Below are positions 1-8,036 of a DNA stretch of 20,484 nt, piece by piece. The stretch covers positions 1-20,484 of the forward strand of contig JABDFB010000034.1 of NCBI GenBank assembly GCA_013286765.1. Reading direction: 5' to 3'. Positions within the stretch are counted from its first letter, which is position 1, and each line of letters opens with the position of its first letter. This DNA is from Deltaproteobacteria bacterium. GTDB lineage: Bacteria; Bdellovibrionota; UBA1018. Below the pieces are notes generated by a model. It was not told where the DNA came from and did not search any database. It saw nothing but the letters and a program-made list of their open reading frames with translations. The translations under genes were made by a program, and so were the position numbers.

Positions 1-222
1 ATCAACGAAGTTTTGGCTGACGCGAAATCAGATTCAAAAGAGCGATTGCTTGACCTTGGAGAGATTTCAATTGAAGGTGAAGTGAGACGTCCAAGCTTAA
101 TCTCTATTGACTCCCAGAAATCAGTTCGTGAGTTTCTTCCCAACATGGTCAAATCTGAATATGAAATGTTCATTGATGAACTAGTAGAGCCGGCTAAACC
201 AGAAACCGTACGTAAGGATTAA
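1..222 (+). CDS. C-terminal end of an unidentified protein (5' truncated by window)
   Basis: The frame is open from base 1 and stops with TAA at 220-222, so this is the last 73 residues or so of a gene that begins upstream. A TTG at 13 could be read as a start, but nothing resembling a ribosome binding site precedes it, and the open frame to its left favours truncation. The fragment is hydrophilic, with mixed charge and no membrane segment or Cys. I do not recognise the family. It ends four bases before the GTG of the AgmX-domain gene, so it is almost certainly co-transcribed with the AgmX/ExbB/ExbD module and may be a component of it. That role is inferred from position only. Confidence 0.6.
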   Translation: MNEVLADAKSDSKERLLDLGEISIEGEVRRPSLISIDSQKSVREFLPNMVKSEYEMFIDELVEPAKPETVRKD

Positions 223-226
223 TTTT

Positions 227-1477
227 GTGAATATTAAGACACGTTTAAGTAATATTGTAGAAATTATTCGGGGACCTTATCAGAAGAAGGAACAAACCCT
301 TCTTAAGATTGATTTCTGTTCTGGCCTTGGGAAAAACAATTCCGAGACTGTGAAATTGGATAATTCAGAGAAAGAAATCAGCTTAGGAGATCAGGATAAG
401 TTTCCTGTGAAGATTCGGGCCTCTGAAGGAAAATTGCATATTCAAATGCCGTTTTGGGCATCGCTTTATAAAGCAACACTATTTGGTTGGGATACTTTTT
501 GGAATGGCGAATACGTTGGCGTTCCAAATGAATCCGGATTAGCTAAGGTTGGCTATTTTGAGATTGCTGTACCTGCGGATGGTTGGATTCGTGTAGTACA
601 TTCGTCAAATTGTCTCGATATTCAAACACTTATTGTGAATGAAGACAAGTTGACGCCTCGAACGTTTTTTAATTCGTTGAAGAACCTATTTAAATCTAAA
701 TATTTTTTCATAGCTGCAATTGCTCACGTAGCTTTGGTGGTAAGCTTGGTGAACTACGAAGCAATCAAAGCAAGACTCTTGGCTCAACCTCAAACTTCTG
801 AGAGCAATTCTCAGGAAGTTGTAGATATGAGCACCGGTACAACTATTGAAGTGGAAGTCGAGAATATCGATAAACTCTTTAGTGGTCGCAGTATTTTCGA
901 AGCAATTCACAAGGACAAAGAAGTGAATTTTAAAGCTGATGACTTGGCAAACAGCGTAAAGGGTCTTTCCAGTCTCTTTACACCAATCAAGGGTGTTGTG
1001 AAGCAGCAACGTAAAGCTGATTCTCAAGTGAATTTGAAAAACGCCATTAAATCATTACAGTCCGGGCTTTTGGCACAAAAAGCAGAAGACAAGCCAGTTG
1101 TTCAAGTTCCGGCCGGAGGTGTTTCAGACGTACACTGGAAGTCTCAGTTCGTTTCTAATTCAGGAGGCGGGAAAGGTCTTACGGAAAGTGATCAGCAAAA
1201 ACTGCTCGGTCTTTTCGCTAAGAATCAGGAAGGATTCCGTAAGTGTTATGAGCTCGCCCTCTTAAAATTTGAGGAAATGGCTGTAACCGTTACTTTTGAG
1301 GGTGAAGTCACTCGTGAAGGTTCGATTGGCTCGGCGAAATTTTCTCTAAGTGGCAGGTATACAAAGGATTCTGAGGATAGCTTAGTTCGCTGTCTTAAGG
1401 ATGTAATGGGAAAAATGAAAACTGATCCTAAGCTATCAGGCGTAAAGGTCAGAAACCAATTCATGTTTAAGTCCTAA
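227..1477 (+). CDS. AgmX/PglI C-terminal domain protein (TonB-like, GltG/GltJ-type)
   Basis: A 416-residue inner-membrane protein, probably the periplasm-spanning partner of the ExbB/ExbD motor encoded just downstream. Residues 1-155 form a cytoplasmic, beta-rich region that I cannot assign. Residues 159-176 (starting YFFIAAIAHVAL) form a single membrane segment. A long polar linker follows, and residues about 320-416 match the AgmX/PglI C-terminal domain, including the paired cysteines C340 (in RKCYE) and C389 (in VRCLKD) and the closing KVRNQFMFK strand. In Myxococcus, proteins of this kind (GltG, GltJ) link a TolQR-like motor to the outer envelope during gliding; elsewhere they serve as TonB-like transducers. 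The GTG start lies four bases after the previous stop. The family assignment of the C-terminal domain is firm; the actual cargo or process is not known. Confidence 0.8.
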   Translation: MNIKTRLSNIVEIIRGPYQKKEQTLLKIDFCSGLGKNNSETVKLDNSEKEISLGDQDKFPVKIRASEGKLHIQMPFWASLYKATLFGWDTFWNGEYVGVPNESGLAKVGYFEIAVPADGWIRVVHSSNCLDIQTLIVNEDKLTPRTFFNSLKNLFKSKYFFIAAIAHVALVVSLVNYEAIKARLLAQPQTSESNSQEVVDMSTGTTIEVEVENIDKLFSGRSIFEAIHKDKEVNFKADDLANSVKGLSSLFTPIKGVVKQQRKADSQVNLKNAIKSLQSGLLAQKAEDKPVVQVPAGGVSDVHWKSQFVSNSGGGKGLTESDQQKLLGLFAKNQEGFRKCYELALLKFEEMAVTVTFEGEVTREGSIGSAKFSLSGRYTKDSEDSLVRCLKDVMGKMKTDPKLSGVKVRNQFMFKS

Positions 1478-1494
1478 AAGGAGGGGATGAACAA

Positions 1495-2133
1495 ATGGTT
1501 ACGTTATTATTTAATGTATTTAATTTAATAGGGTCCGAATGGGTTATGTGGATTCTGATGGGGTTAAGCGTGATTAGCTTAGCAGTCATTTTCGAAAGAT
1601 ATCGAAACTTGAGAAATCAAGAGCGCGTAGGTGCATATCTTTGGAAGGAACAAATTGATATTTGGATGAAATCGGGCAAATTGAGTTCCGATAGTCAGAT
1701 GTCTGATCTTTCCAAGAAGTACCCTTGTCTCGAATCAGGTTTGATTGAAGTTCTATCCGTAGCGAAACAGAAGGACAAGAGCGATCTTGAACTCTTGATG
1801 AGCAGCTACCTTGGTAGAAAAAAGATCGAACTAGATAAACACTTGAGCTTCCTCGGAACTCTTGGTTCAAACGCACCTTTTATCGGTTTGTTCGGTACTG
1901 TGCTAGGAATTATTAAAGCATTCCATAGCATCGGAACCAGTGCTGGCGAAAGTGCTGGAGCTCAGAGTGTGACGTTAGGATTGTCTGAAGCTCTTGTGGC
2001 AACAGCTGTAGGATTGCTAGTAGCTATTCCAGCGGTTGTATTCTTTAACTACTTCCAAAAGAAGATTAAGGTAATTCTCGGTCGAGCTGAAAGCTTAGGA
2101 AACTTCGTTATTAGCTCTAAGGGACGAGAGTAA
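1495..2133 (+). CDS. MotA/TolQ/ExbB-family proton channel protein
   Basis: A 212-residue subunit of a proton-motive-force-driven stator. Three membrane segments are visible: about 16-34 (WVMWILMGLSVISLAVIF), 127-147 (APFIGLFGTVLGIIKAF) and 165-187 (EALVATAVGLLVAIPAVVFF). The second and third carry the conserved channel sequences GLFGTVLGI and EALVATAVGLLVAIPA of the ExbB/TolQ family. A large cytoplasmic loop lies between the first two. A strong ribosome binding site (AAAGGAGGGG) sits just ahead of the ATG. It is 17 bases after the AgmX-domain gene and 12 bases before the ExbD/TolR gene, so the three act as one unit. Candidate roles are those of AglR in gliding, TolQ in envelope constriction, or ExbB in import. 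The sequence alone does not decide between them. Confidence 0.9.
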   Translation: MVTLLFNVFNLIGSEWVMWILMGLSVISLAVIFERYRNLRNQERVGAYLWKEQIDIWMKSGKLSSDSQMSDLSKKYPCLESGLIEVLSVAKQKDKSDLELLMSSYLGRKKIELDKHLSFLGTLGSNAPFIGLFGTVLGIIKAFHSIGTSAGESAGAQSVTLGLSEALVATAVGLLVAIPAVVFFNYFQKKIKVILGRAESLGNFVISSKGRE

Positions 2134-2145
2134 AAGGGGGCCATT

Positions 2146-2559
2146 ATGGCAAGCTCTACTGATAATCAAGAAGATATAATAGCGGGTATTAATATTACCC
2201 CCATGGTGGATATTATGTTGGTTCTGTTGGTGATCTTCATGATCGCAGCGCCAACATTATATCAAGCTAGTTTCAAGATGGATCTGCCAACTGCAAAGTC
2301 TGGGGAAAAGACAGAGAAAATTACTCTGAATTTCGTCATGCAGAGAGATGGCAAGCTACTTCTTGAAAATAAGGAGATTCAGGTATCGGAAGTTGGGAAC
2401 TTAGTTAAAAAAGCTCTCGAGTTCGATTCCAATGCTACAGCCATCATTGGAGCAGACAGGACGCTCTCTCACGGGACCGTAATGTCATTTGTTGACCAGT
2501 TGAAGATAAACGGTATTAAGAGATTCTCGATAGCCGTTGAAGGACCAGAAAAGAAGTAA
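2146..2559 (+). CDS. ExbD/TolR-family transducer protein
   Basis: A 137-residue protein with the classic ExbD/TolR architecture: a short cytoplasmic N-terminus, one membrane helix at about 20-39 and a periplasmic domain of about 95 residues. The signature NITPMVDIMLVLLVIFMIAAP-type sequence is complete, with the proton-carrying aspartate at D22. The periplasmic part has the usual fold pattern, with a strand ending in IGADRTLSHGTVM and a closing IAVEGPE. The start is supported by an AAGGGGGCC site ahead of ATG. It is the last gene of the AgmX-ExbB-ExbD operon. Gliding motors in Myxococcus use two TolR-like subunits (AglQ and AglS). Only one is seen here, and any second copy would have to lie upstream of the window. 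Confidence 0.92.
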   Translation: MASSTDNQEDIIAGINITPMVDIMLVLLVIFMIAAPTLYQASFKMDLPTAKSGEKTEKITLNFVMQRDGKLLLENKEIQVSEVGNLVKKALEFDSNATAIIGADRTLSHGTVMSFVDQLKINGIKRFSIAVEGPEKK

Positions 2560-2667
2560 ACTAATGAATTAGGTTGGATAGGGGTATCGATTTCTTATCT
2601 CTATCTCTATCCTCTCCTGATCTCTTTCGTTTTGATTTCATTTCCGCTTGGAGTGAATAAATTCTTA

Positions 2668-2696
2668 TTGATTTAGTCGATACTTACTACTATATT
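2668..2696 (+). promoter_or_regulatory. Sigma70-type promoter
   Basis: TTGATT at 2668-2673 (4 of 6 matches to the -35 consensus) and TATATT at 2691-2696 (5 of 6 to the -10) are separated by exactly 17 bases. The transcription start would fall near 2703, giving a leader of about 45 bases to the ATG at 2748. This separates the small secreted protein from the ExbB/ExbD operon. Confidence 0.55.
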
Positions 2697-2747
2697 GCCG
2701 TTTGTCAAATAAGATGGATGAATTTGGCGATTAACCCGGGTGTGAGT

Positions 2748-3161
2748 ATGGCTCTTAAATCAATTGTTAAGTCATTTAATTTAATTATACTAATTGCAAG
2801 TTTTACTATCTCTTTTTCGATGCTTGTGGGTTCATATGCATTTGCAGGAGATGGTACTATCTGCGAGGAAAACAATATTGATTGGTATACAGGGTTTGTG
2901 TGTTTGGCACTCTCAACTTCTCCTGATTCGCGGCCCTCTAGAGCAGCGGAAATTCCGATCTGCGTTATGAGCCATAGCGATGCGTCTTTAATAAGTGCTG
3001 CAAATGCTGCGGCGAACAGCTATTTTATTCGTACTAGTTCTTCTCCTAATTCTGTCGTTTGCTATGATTTGAAAAATGAGAGGCAGTTTCTAATGCGCGG
3101 TAGGAATTATTCTCGCTGGGAAGATATCACACCTAAAAGAAAGACATTTGGAGAAATGTAG
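2748..3161 (+). CDS. Small secreted protein of unknown function
   Basis: A 137-residue protein that I do not recognise. It opens with a clear signal peptide: basic start (MALKSIVKSF), hydrophobic core (NLIILIASFTISFSMLV) and an AFA-G cleavage site around residue 33. The mature part is about 104 residues with four cysteines, in the contexts TICEE, FVCLA, PICVM and VVCYD. These could form two disulfides in the periplasm or outside the cell. The ATG at 2748 is preferred over one at 2718, because the longer form would put an unneeded charged stretch before the signal peptide. It has its own promoter at 2668-2696 and no terminator is evident after it. Function unknown. Confidence 0.65.
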   Translation: MALKSIVKSFNLIILIASFTISFSMLVGSYAFAGDGTICEENNIDWYTGFVCLALSTSPDSRPSRAAEIPICVMSHSDASLISAANAAANSYFIRTSSSPNSVVCYDLKNERQFLMRGRNYSRWEDITPKRKTFGEM

Positions 3162-3371
3162 TAATAATACGCATTTCTTGCACTGTCTCGTGTATCTTCT
3201 AGACTCAATGCCTGGACGGACGGTTACTTTCCCCTCAATAGTGAACTTATCGCTTCAGAAATTCCCGCAACTTGGTCTCTTGTAGTTCGCTAGTTGCACA
3301 GCGGCTTTTTACAAAAGGTACGGAAGTTGCTCCTCTTCTTGTTCATCATTATTTTGGGTGGTGTTTTCTTG

Positions 3372-3377
3372 GGAGGG
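3372..3377 (+). promoter_or_regulatory. Ribosome binding site deciding the lipoprotein start
   Basis: GGAGGG lies eight bases before the ATG at 3386. It favours that start over an upstream TTG at 3272 in the same frame, and it places the lipobox at a normal distance from the N-terminus. Confidence 0.6.
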
Positions 3378-3385
3378 CAGGCGAC

Positions 3386-4033
3386 ATGGTGAAACGGTTA
3401 AAACTAAATCGATTTAACAGAATGGGTGTCAGTATAGTGGCGGTAAGTCTATTATTCATTGCATCCTGCGCGAGTGAAAAAAGAAAGCCAGAGGATGTTC
3501 AAGCCATTATGGCGCAAGGCGGTTTATTCTCAGGAAAGAAAATAGCGTCATCGGAAGCGGAAACTCCAGTTAAACAAACTCAGTCGGCTGCTTTACCCGC
3601 AGAAGAGAAACAACAACCAGATAAAAGACCAAATAAAATAAATGACCAGCTGTCTAAGGTTACGCAGATTGAAGAGACTTCAAAGGGCACCCGAATCAGG
3701 CTGGAGGAGCTATTCGATTTTGGCAGTGATCAAGTAAAGCCAAAATATGAAAAGCAGATTGTTGAAATTGGAAAGGTTCTTTCCAAGCATCCAGATCAGC
3801 AAGTAATTATAGAGGGTCATACAGATAGCATTGGTTCACACGAAATCAATAACCGCTTGTCTGTAAGCCGAGCTGATAGCGTTCGAAGCATACTTGAGAA
3901 ACAAGGGGTAGGACCCGACCAATTGCAGACGATTGGACTCGGAAAGAAAGATCCTATCGCAACCAATGATACAGAGGATGGGCGGGCAAAGAATCGTCGA
4001 GCCGAATTGAGGCTTGAGAGTCCATCTGCCTAG
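3386..4033 (+). CDS. OmpA-domain peptidoglycan-binding lipoprotein (Pal-like)
   Basis: A 215-residue lipoprotein that should tether the outer membrane to the cell wall. The signal peptide ends in a lipobox (FIASC) with the acylated cysteine at C28. A polar, low-complexity linker rich in E, K, Q and P spans about 29-105. The OmpA-like domain occupies about 110-215, with the motif GHTDSIG, NNRLSVSRADSV and NRRAELRL. The two residues that bind diaminopimelate in this fold are present at the expected spacing of 15: D147 (in HTD) and R162 (in SVSRA). C28 is followed by ASE, so there is no Asp at position +2 and outer-membrane sorting is expected. It lies downstream of the secreted protein and ends before a strong intrinsic terminator. 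It resembles Pal but is not next to tolB, so I leave it unnamed. Confidence 0.85.
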   Translation: MVKRLKLNRFNRMGVSIVAVSLLFIASCASEKRKPEDVQAIMAQGGLFSGKKIASSEAETPVKQTQSAALPAEEKQQPDKRPNKINDQLSKVTQIEETSKGTRIRLEELFDFGSDQVKPKYEKQIVEIGKVLSKHPDQQVIIEGHTDSIGSHEINNRLSVSRADSVRSILEKQGVGPDQLQTIGLGKKDPIATNDTEDGRAKNRRAELRLESPSA

Positions 4034-4058
4034 AGTTTAAAAAGATTCCCGAGCTCGA

Positions 4059-4086
4059 GACGGCGAACATGTTCGCCGTCTTTTTT
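4059..4086 (+). terminator. Rho-independent terminator
   Basis: A perfect 22-base palindrome (4059-4080, arms GACGGCGAAC and GTTCGCCGTC) is followed directly by six T residues. It lies 25 bases after the OmpA lipoprotein stop and is the clearest terminator in the window. Confidence 0.93.
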
Positions 4087-4144
4087 CAAAATAGGTGGTG
4101 TTCGATCAGAGTTTTTGAGAAAATAAAACTTGGAATTGGACACG

Positions 4145-5755
4145 ATGAAGGTCGGAATCAAAGCTTCCGTTCATGATCGAACACAGATTGAATTAGATTT
4201 TGACTACTGCACTCTCGTAGAAGGCACAGGAGTTGGCGCTGGCATAAAAAAGGAGGGTTGCGGGATCGACTTCTATTTTTTTATACCGAACAGCTTTGGA
4301 ATAAATTCGGGGACTTATTCGCGCGACCAATTTTACAACGACCTCACCAATCATATTCGGCTTCATACACCGGTAACTTCTGGATCTCTTCTTGATCCTT
4401 TGAATAGTCTAAAAGAATATTTTTCGAGCACGACACTAGCGAGCAGAAAGGCTGAGTTGGTTCCACTCGTTTGTCAGCAAATTAAATATTTTGGCAATTC
4501 GGTTAACCATAGACTCAAGAGTATTCATTTATCGATTACAAAACTCTGCAGTGATGCCAATGAGGCAGCTGACAATGCTGCCTCGCGCTCTTTTATGTCC
4601 GATTCTGCATATAAATTCGAAGCCGAGGAATTGTCAGACGAAATAGAAAAAGTACGATCTCTTTACATAGAACAAGTGCGGGATCCAAGTCTAACAGTAG
4701 ACGCTAAGGTCAGAAAGGCCCTGCTAGTTGTAGACGAATACGTTGTCAATCGTGTGATTTCCGCTTATTCGTCATTGGTACAAAATTGTTTCAAAAGTGA
4801 CGTTTCGAAGGTTCCACTCCTGAAAAGTTCTATTCTGAATATTCTTATAAAAGAACACCGTTACCGACAGCACCATGGAAACCTCTATGTCGGGAAGAGA
4901 AAGGATACGATTGAGCAGGAGTATTTCTATTACCGTCATAATCTTTTGAAAAAGTACGTTTCGAGACCCCTTTATATTCAGAAGAAATCTTTTAAGCAGG
5001 AGCGAATTTATCGGAATTGGCTTGCTGGCATGGGTGCAGCATTGGCTGGCTTGTGGGCGCAGATCGCAGACTATCAGGCCCATCGGATGGCGCATAAGGG
5101 CGATCTTGGGTTGAGCTTTGTTGGTGTCGCGCTGATTGCGATTCTTATTTATGTTTTTAAAGATAGAATCAAAGATTTATCTAAAGAGTATTTTAATGAA
5201 AAGTTAAAAGCCTACTTGCCAGATTTTAAGGTGGTTCTTTTCCATGAGTTGATCACTCCTTCAGTAAAACCAAAGAAGGTGCCGCTGGGTTCCTATCAGG
5301 AATTTGTGCGCTTTTTAGATTCCCCAAGTATTCCGGCGGAAGTTCAGTTTATAAGAAAACTTACCGGACGACGAGACATTGGGGAGGAACATCTAGAACG
5401 TATTATTCACTACAATCGAAAGATAAAGTTGGATTTCAATAACCTAAAGAAAACGGTAGCGGGAGCTACAGCGACCAAAGACATCCTAAGATTCAATTTT
5501 AGTTCTTTTTTGGACCACCTGGATGATAACTTGAAAAGCCTGTCATTCTACGATGAAAATGAAGGGGTTGGTGAAGTCAGAGCTCCTCGAGTTTATCACC
5601 TGAATCTAATCGTTCAAGTTGCAACTAAAACTAGAAATCAATTTGCTCATTTTAGAATTATTCTTGATAAAATAGGCATTGTTCGTCTTGAAAAAATAGG
5701 CGATCCGGATTCTTTGTCCTACGTGCTTAAGGCAGTGAACGAAATTGAGGGTTAA
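4145..5755 (+). CDS. Uncharacterised membrane protein paired with a Na/Pi transporter
   Basis: A protein of about 536 residues from ATG 4145; a TTG at 4130 would add five residues, and neither start has a strong ribosome binding site. There is no signal peptide. The N-terminal 60 residues look beta-rich and contain a glycine-rich stretch (GTGVGAGIKKEGCGIDFYFF). Residues 60-285 are largely helical. A helical hairpin with two membrane segments at about 293-308 and 321-340 follows, then a soluble helical domain of about 195 residues. The membrane topology therefore places both large domains on the same side, presumably the cytoplasm. I do not recognise the family. It stops five bases before the Na/Pi-cotransporter-type gene and both follow the 4059-4086 terminator, so they form a two-gene unit. 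A role as accessory or regulator of that transporter is inference. Confidence 0.75.
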   Translation: MKVGIKASVHDRTQIELDFDYCTLVEGTGVGAGIKKEGCGIDFYFFIPNSFGINSGTYSRDQFYNDLTNHIRLHTPVTSGSLLDPLNSLKEYFSSTTLASRKAELVPLVCQQIKYFGNSVNHRLKSIHLSITKLCSDANEAADNAASRSFMSDSAYKFEAEELSDEIEKVRSLYIEQVRDPSLTVDAKVRKALLVVDEYVVNRVISAYSSLVQNCFKSDVSKVPLLKSSILNILIKEHRYRQHHGNLYVGKRKDTIEQEYFYYRHNLLKKYVSRPLYIQKKSFKQERIYRNWLAGMGAALAGLWAQIADYQAHRMAHKGDLGLSFVGVALIAILIYVFKDRIKDLSKEYFNEKLKAYLPDFKVVLFHELITPSVKPKKVPLGSYQEFVRFLDSPSIPAEVQFIRKLTGRRDIGEEHLERIIHYNRKIKLDFNNLKKTVAGATATKDILRFNFSSFLDHLDDNLKSLSFYDENEGVGEVRAPRVYHLNLIVQVATKTRNQFAHFRIILDKIGIVRLEKIGDPDSLSYVLKAVNEIEG

Positions 5756-5760
5756 TCTAG

Positions 5761-7488
5761 ATGGCTCACCAAGACGAGGTCACCTCGGTCCTGAGTGGTT
5801 TTGGTCTACTCTTGTTTGCAATTCGATATCTTACTTTTACGCTCGATAACGGACTCTCGCGAAAGATCAGGCCCATCCTTTTGAAAATGACTCGATCATC
5901 TCTTCTCTGTGTAATCAGTGGGTGGGTCATAACTCTTCTGGTTCAGACAAGCAGTGTAACCCTATTGACGTCAATGAGTTTGCTGGCTCGTGGATTGATA
6001 ACCCTAGAGCAGGGAATATTGATCGTTTTGGGTGCGGGACTAGGGAGTAGTATGAAAGGGCTGTATTCACCGCAGATCTGGGCTCTTATTGGGCCGATGG
6101 TCATTGCTGTTTGCAGTATTTCGTATTTCTTGGCCAAAACAATTTGGAAACGGAAATTATCCGAGTTTGGTTTGGCGATAGGATTTATTTTTATATCTTT
6201 AAAGATGATTGAAAAAGGAGTGACCCCGCTTGCCACGGGCGGTTTTTTAGGTGATTTTTTGTCAGGTCTTTCGTGCACCAACTATCTTTGCGTTTTTCGT
6301 AATGTTGGACTTGGAATTCTGTTTGCCACAGGGGTTCAGTCGAGTAGTTCTGTACTGATGATCTCTTTGGAATGGGCTAAGGCTGGGATCATTTCGGTCG
6401 CCTCGGCGGCTTCCCTGGTGCTTGGAGCAAATATAGGCACTACATCGACTGGGCTCATCGCGTCTATAGGCCAATCGACCGAGGTGAGACGGTTAGCTGT
6501 TGCTTATTGTTTAATGAAAGGAATTGGAGCAATATTTGTAGCTCTATTCTTTAATGCTCATCTTCTCTTCATAGAGGACATTCTCGGTTTATTGAAGATA
6601 AACTCGAGTCCAGAAATTACGGTAGCGGCTTTTCATATTTTCTTCAATCTAATGACCGCGCTTACTTGGATGATTTTACTTTCTTTTCTGGTGAAAATAG
6701 TTCAAAGAATTGTTCCGGAAAGGGTTGGCACTTTAAGAATTCCATTCTTAAATCAGGTTCAGAATCTGTTGTTTAAGATGCCCGAACGTCTCCTGGAAGA
6801 GGTGAGGAGTGAGCTTAAGGAAGTAGTGAGAAATCTCTACTTACTGTTGGAAAGTATTTTTGAGTGCCTATTAGAAGCAGAATCAGGCAAGAAGAAGAAA
6901 AGTCTGATTGACTCCGTAAATCGAGATTTGAAATCATCGGTTGCCAATTTGGAAAGTATTAAGAGTCTTCTTTTGAAGACATCGGCTTCCCGAAGGTGTT
7001 TTGAGAAGTTTAATAGGGAATTAGAGTCTTTGCTTTACATGACTCAAGTGTTATTGAGCCTGACCGGAAGGGTGTCGGAATTTGTATTGAGGCTAGAGTT
7101 TGACTGGGATGGTGAACAAGAGGAGAGGCACCGTTTCGGGGACCTTGAATATTTAGTAGAATTGAAAAAGAAGATTTCCGGAACTTTTTCGGAAATATAC
7201 AGCCTGAATATCGAAGAAATTCATCCGATTTATTCACAGGGAGAAAATGATTTAAAGAAAGGTACATTCGAAAAACTTTCTACGGAAGAGCTCGATTTCG
7301 CGACAGACGCAGCTATCCAATTTCAAACCTATTTAGACACGCTTCGATTGCTAACACGCCGAAGTCACAAGAACGGCTTACCAAACGAGACTGGACCAAT
7401 TGAAGATATGCTGGTCGATTCGGGAGATCCCATGCCTCCTTTTAATGCTGGTACTGCCCGTCCTTCGGGTCTTGTTGGGAATTCCTGA
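5761..7488 (+). CDS. Na/Pi-cotransporter-family protein with PhoU-like tail
   Basis: A 575-residue membrane protein of the NptA/PNaS type. Both inverted membrane repeats are visible. The first has QTSS at 62-65 and a GAGLGSS sequence at 91-97. The second has QSSSS starting at 193 and the canonical GANIGTT at 222-228. In the family, the QSSS motifs and the adjacent glycine-rich turns form the phosphate and sodium site, so the first half is slightly degenerate in its GANIGTT counterpart. Residues about 330-530 are a charged helical region like the PhoU-related tail common in bacterial members. The last 20 residues are Pro/Gly-rich. It is translated five bases after the preceding unknown membrane protein. 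Phosphate transport is the family default, but bacterial members with this tail are often of untested substrate. Confidence 0.85.
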   Translation: MAHQDEVTSVLSGFGLLLFAIRYLTFTLDNGLSRKIRPILLKMTRSSLLCVISGWVITLLVQTSSVTLLTSMSLLARGLITLEQGILIVLGAGLGSSMKGLYSPQIWALIGPMVIAVCSISYFLAKTIWKRKLSEFGLAIGFIFISLKMIEKGVTPLATGGFLGDFLSGLSCTNYLCVFRNVGLGILFATGVQSSSSVLMISLEWAKAGIISVASAASLVLGANIGTTSTGLIASIGQSTEVRRLAVAYCLMKGIGAIFVALFFNAHLLFIEDILGLLKINSSPEITVAAFHIFFNLMTALTWMILLSFLVKIVQRIVPERVGTLRIPFLNQVQNLLFKMPERLLEEVRSELKEVVRNLYLLLESIFECLLEAESGKKKKSLIDSVNRDLKSSVANLESIKSLLLKTSASRRCFEKFNRELESLLYMTQVLLSLTGRVSEFVLRLEFDWDGEQEERHRFGDLEYLVELKKKISGTFSEIYSLNIEEIHPIYSQGENDLKKGTFEKLSTEELDFATDAAIQFQTYLDTLRLLTRRSHKNGLPNETGPIEDMLVDSGDPMPPFNAGTARPSGLVGNS

Positions 7489-7567
7489 CCTTTATCTCTG
7501 GTGGTTGTGCGTGTGCACTCGATCTTTCTGCTTGATTGGTTGAGTAAACTCAATGTAGGCTAATTTT

Positions 7568-7572
7568 GGGGG
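7568..7572 (+). promoter_or_regulatory. Ribosome binding site deciding a start
   Basis: GGGGG lies five bases before the ATG at 7578. It overlaps an in-frame TTG at 7566, so the ATG is the better start and gives a clean signal peptide. Confidence 0.5.
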
Positions 7573-7577
7573 CAAAA

Positions 7578-7973
7578 ATGGGCAGGTTTCTATCAATGTG
7601 TTTGCTTCTGTTGGCTCTCTCTAATCCCCTGTTGGGGATAGAGCCTGAACAATCAAAAGTGAAAAGTGTGAAACCTTTTCTGAATCCTTCTAACACTTCA
7701 TCTAGAACCCCATCTAGTGAAAAGAACAAGATGGATAATTCTTCCTGCGGTAACACAACAGAATTTAGCGAGCTAGAGGTTCTTTCAAGCGAATGTCGGG
7801 CTGTTAGTAGGGATTCTCAGCGGAATGGCTCTGGAAAAATTCAAAAAGCCAGTCAGGCCGTTCCAATAGATAGTCAGCGCAGAAGCTCACAGATCTCAAA
7901 AAAGAATAAAAAGATTTCGCCTATGGGTGAAAAGCAGCTAAAGAAAAAGAAAAAGAAAACGAGGAAAGACTAG
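7578..7973 (+). CDS. Small secreted protein with Lys-rich tail, unknown function
   Basis: A 131-residue protein that I do not recognise. Residues 1-20 form a signal peptide (MGRFLSMCLLLLALSNPLLG). The mature part is hydrophilic, rich in Ser, Asn, Gln and Lys, with only two cysteines (SSCGN and SECRA) and no predicted membrane segment. The last 25 residues or so are strongly basic, with clusters such as KKNKK and KKKKKK. Such a tail could bind nucleic acid or acidic cell-wall or membrane polymers, but this is only a guess from composition. It lies alone between the Na/Pi transporter (89 bases upstream) and thymidine kinase (63 bases downstream). Low complexity means an ORF of this length is less certain than its neighbours, but signal peptide and ribosome binding site agree. 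Confidence 0.55.
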   Translation: MGRFLSMCLLLLALSNPLLGIEPEQSKVKSVKPFLNPSNTSSRTPSSEKNKMDNSSCGNTTEFSELEVLSSECRAVSRDSQRNGSGKIQKASQAVPIDSQRRSSQISKKNKKISPMGEKQLKKKKKKTRKD

Positions 7974-8036
7974 GCCGGTACTTAATTTGGTATTTACAGC
8001 TGAAACCCAGATTGAGTACAGTCCCTAGATAATAAA

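Noticed and set aside
2576..2616. GGATAG/CTATCC inverted repeat after the ExbD/TolR gene as a terminator
   Set aside because: Only six pairs with a loop of about 25 bases, and pyrimidine-rich low-complexity sequence rather than a T-run follows.
3327..3392. 21-residue hydrophobic peptide (TTG start) that ends just past the OmpA lipoprotein start
   Set aside because: It could act as a coupled leader peptide, but the TTG start is weak. The downstream gene has its own good ribosome binding site, so I cannot support it.
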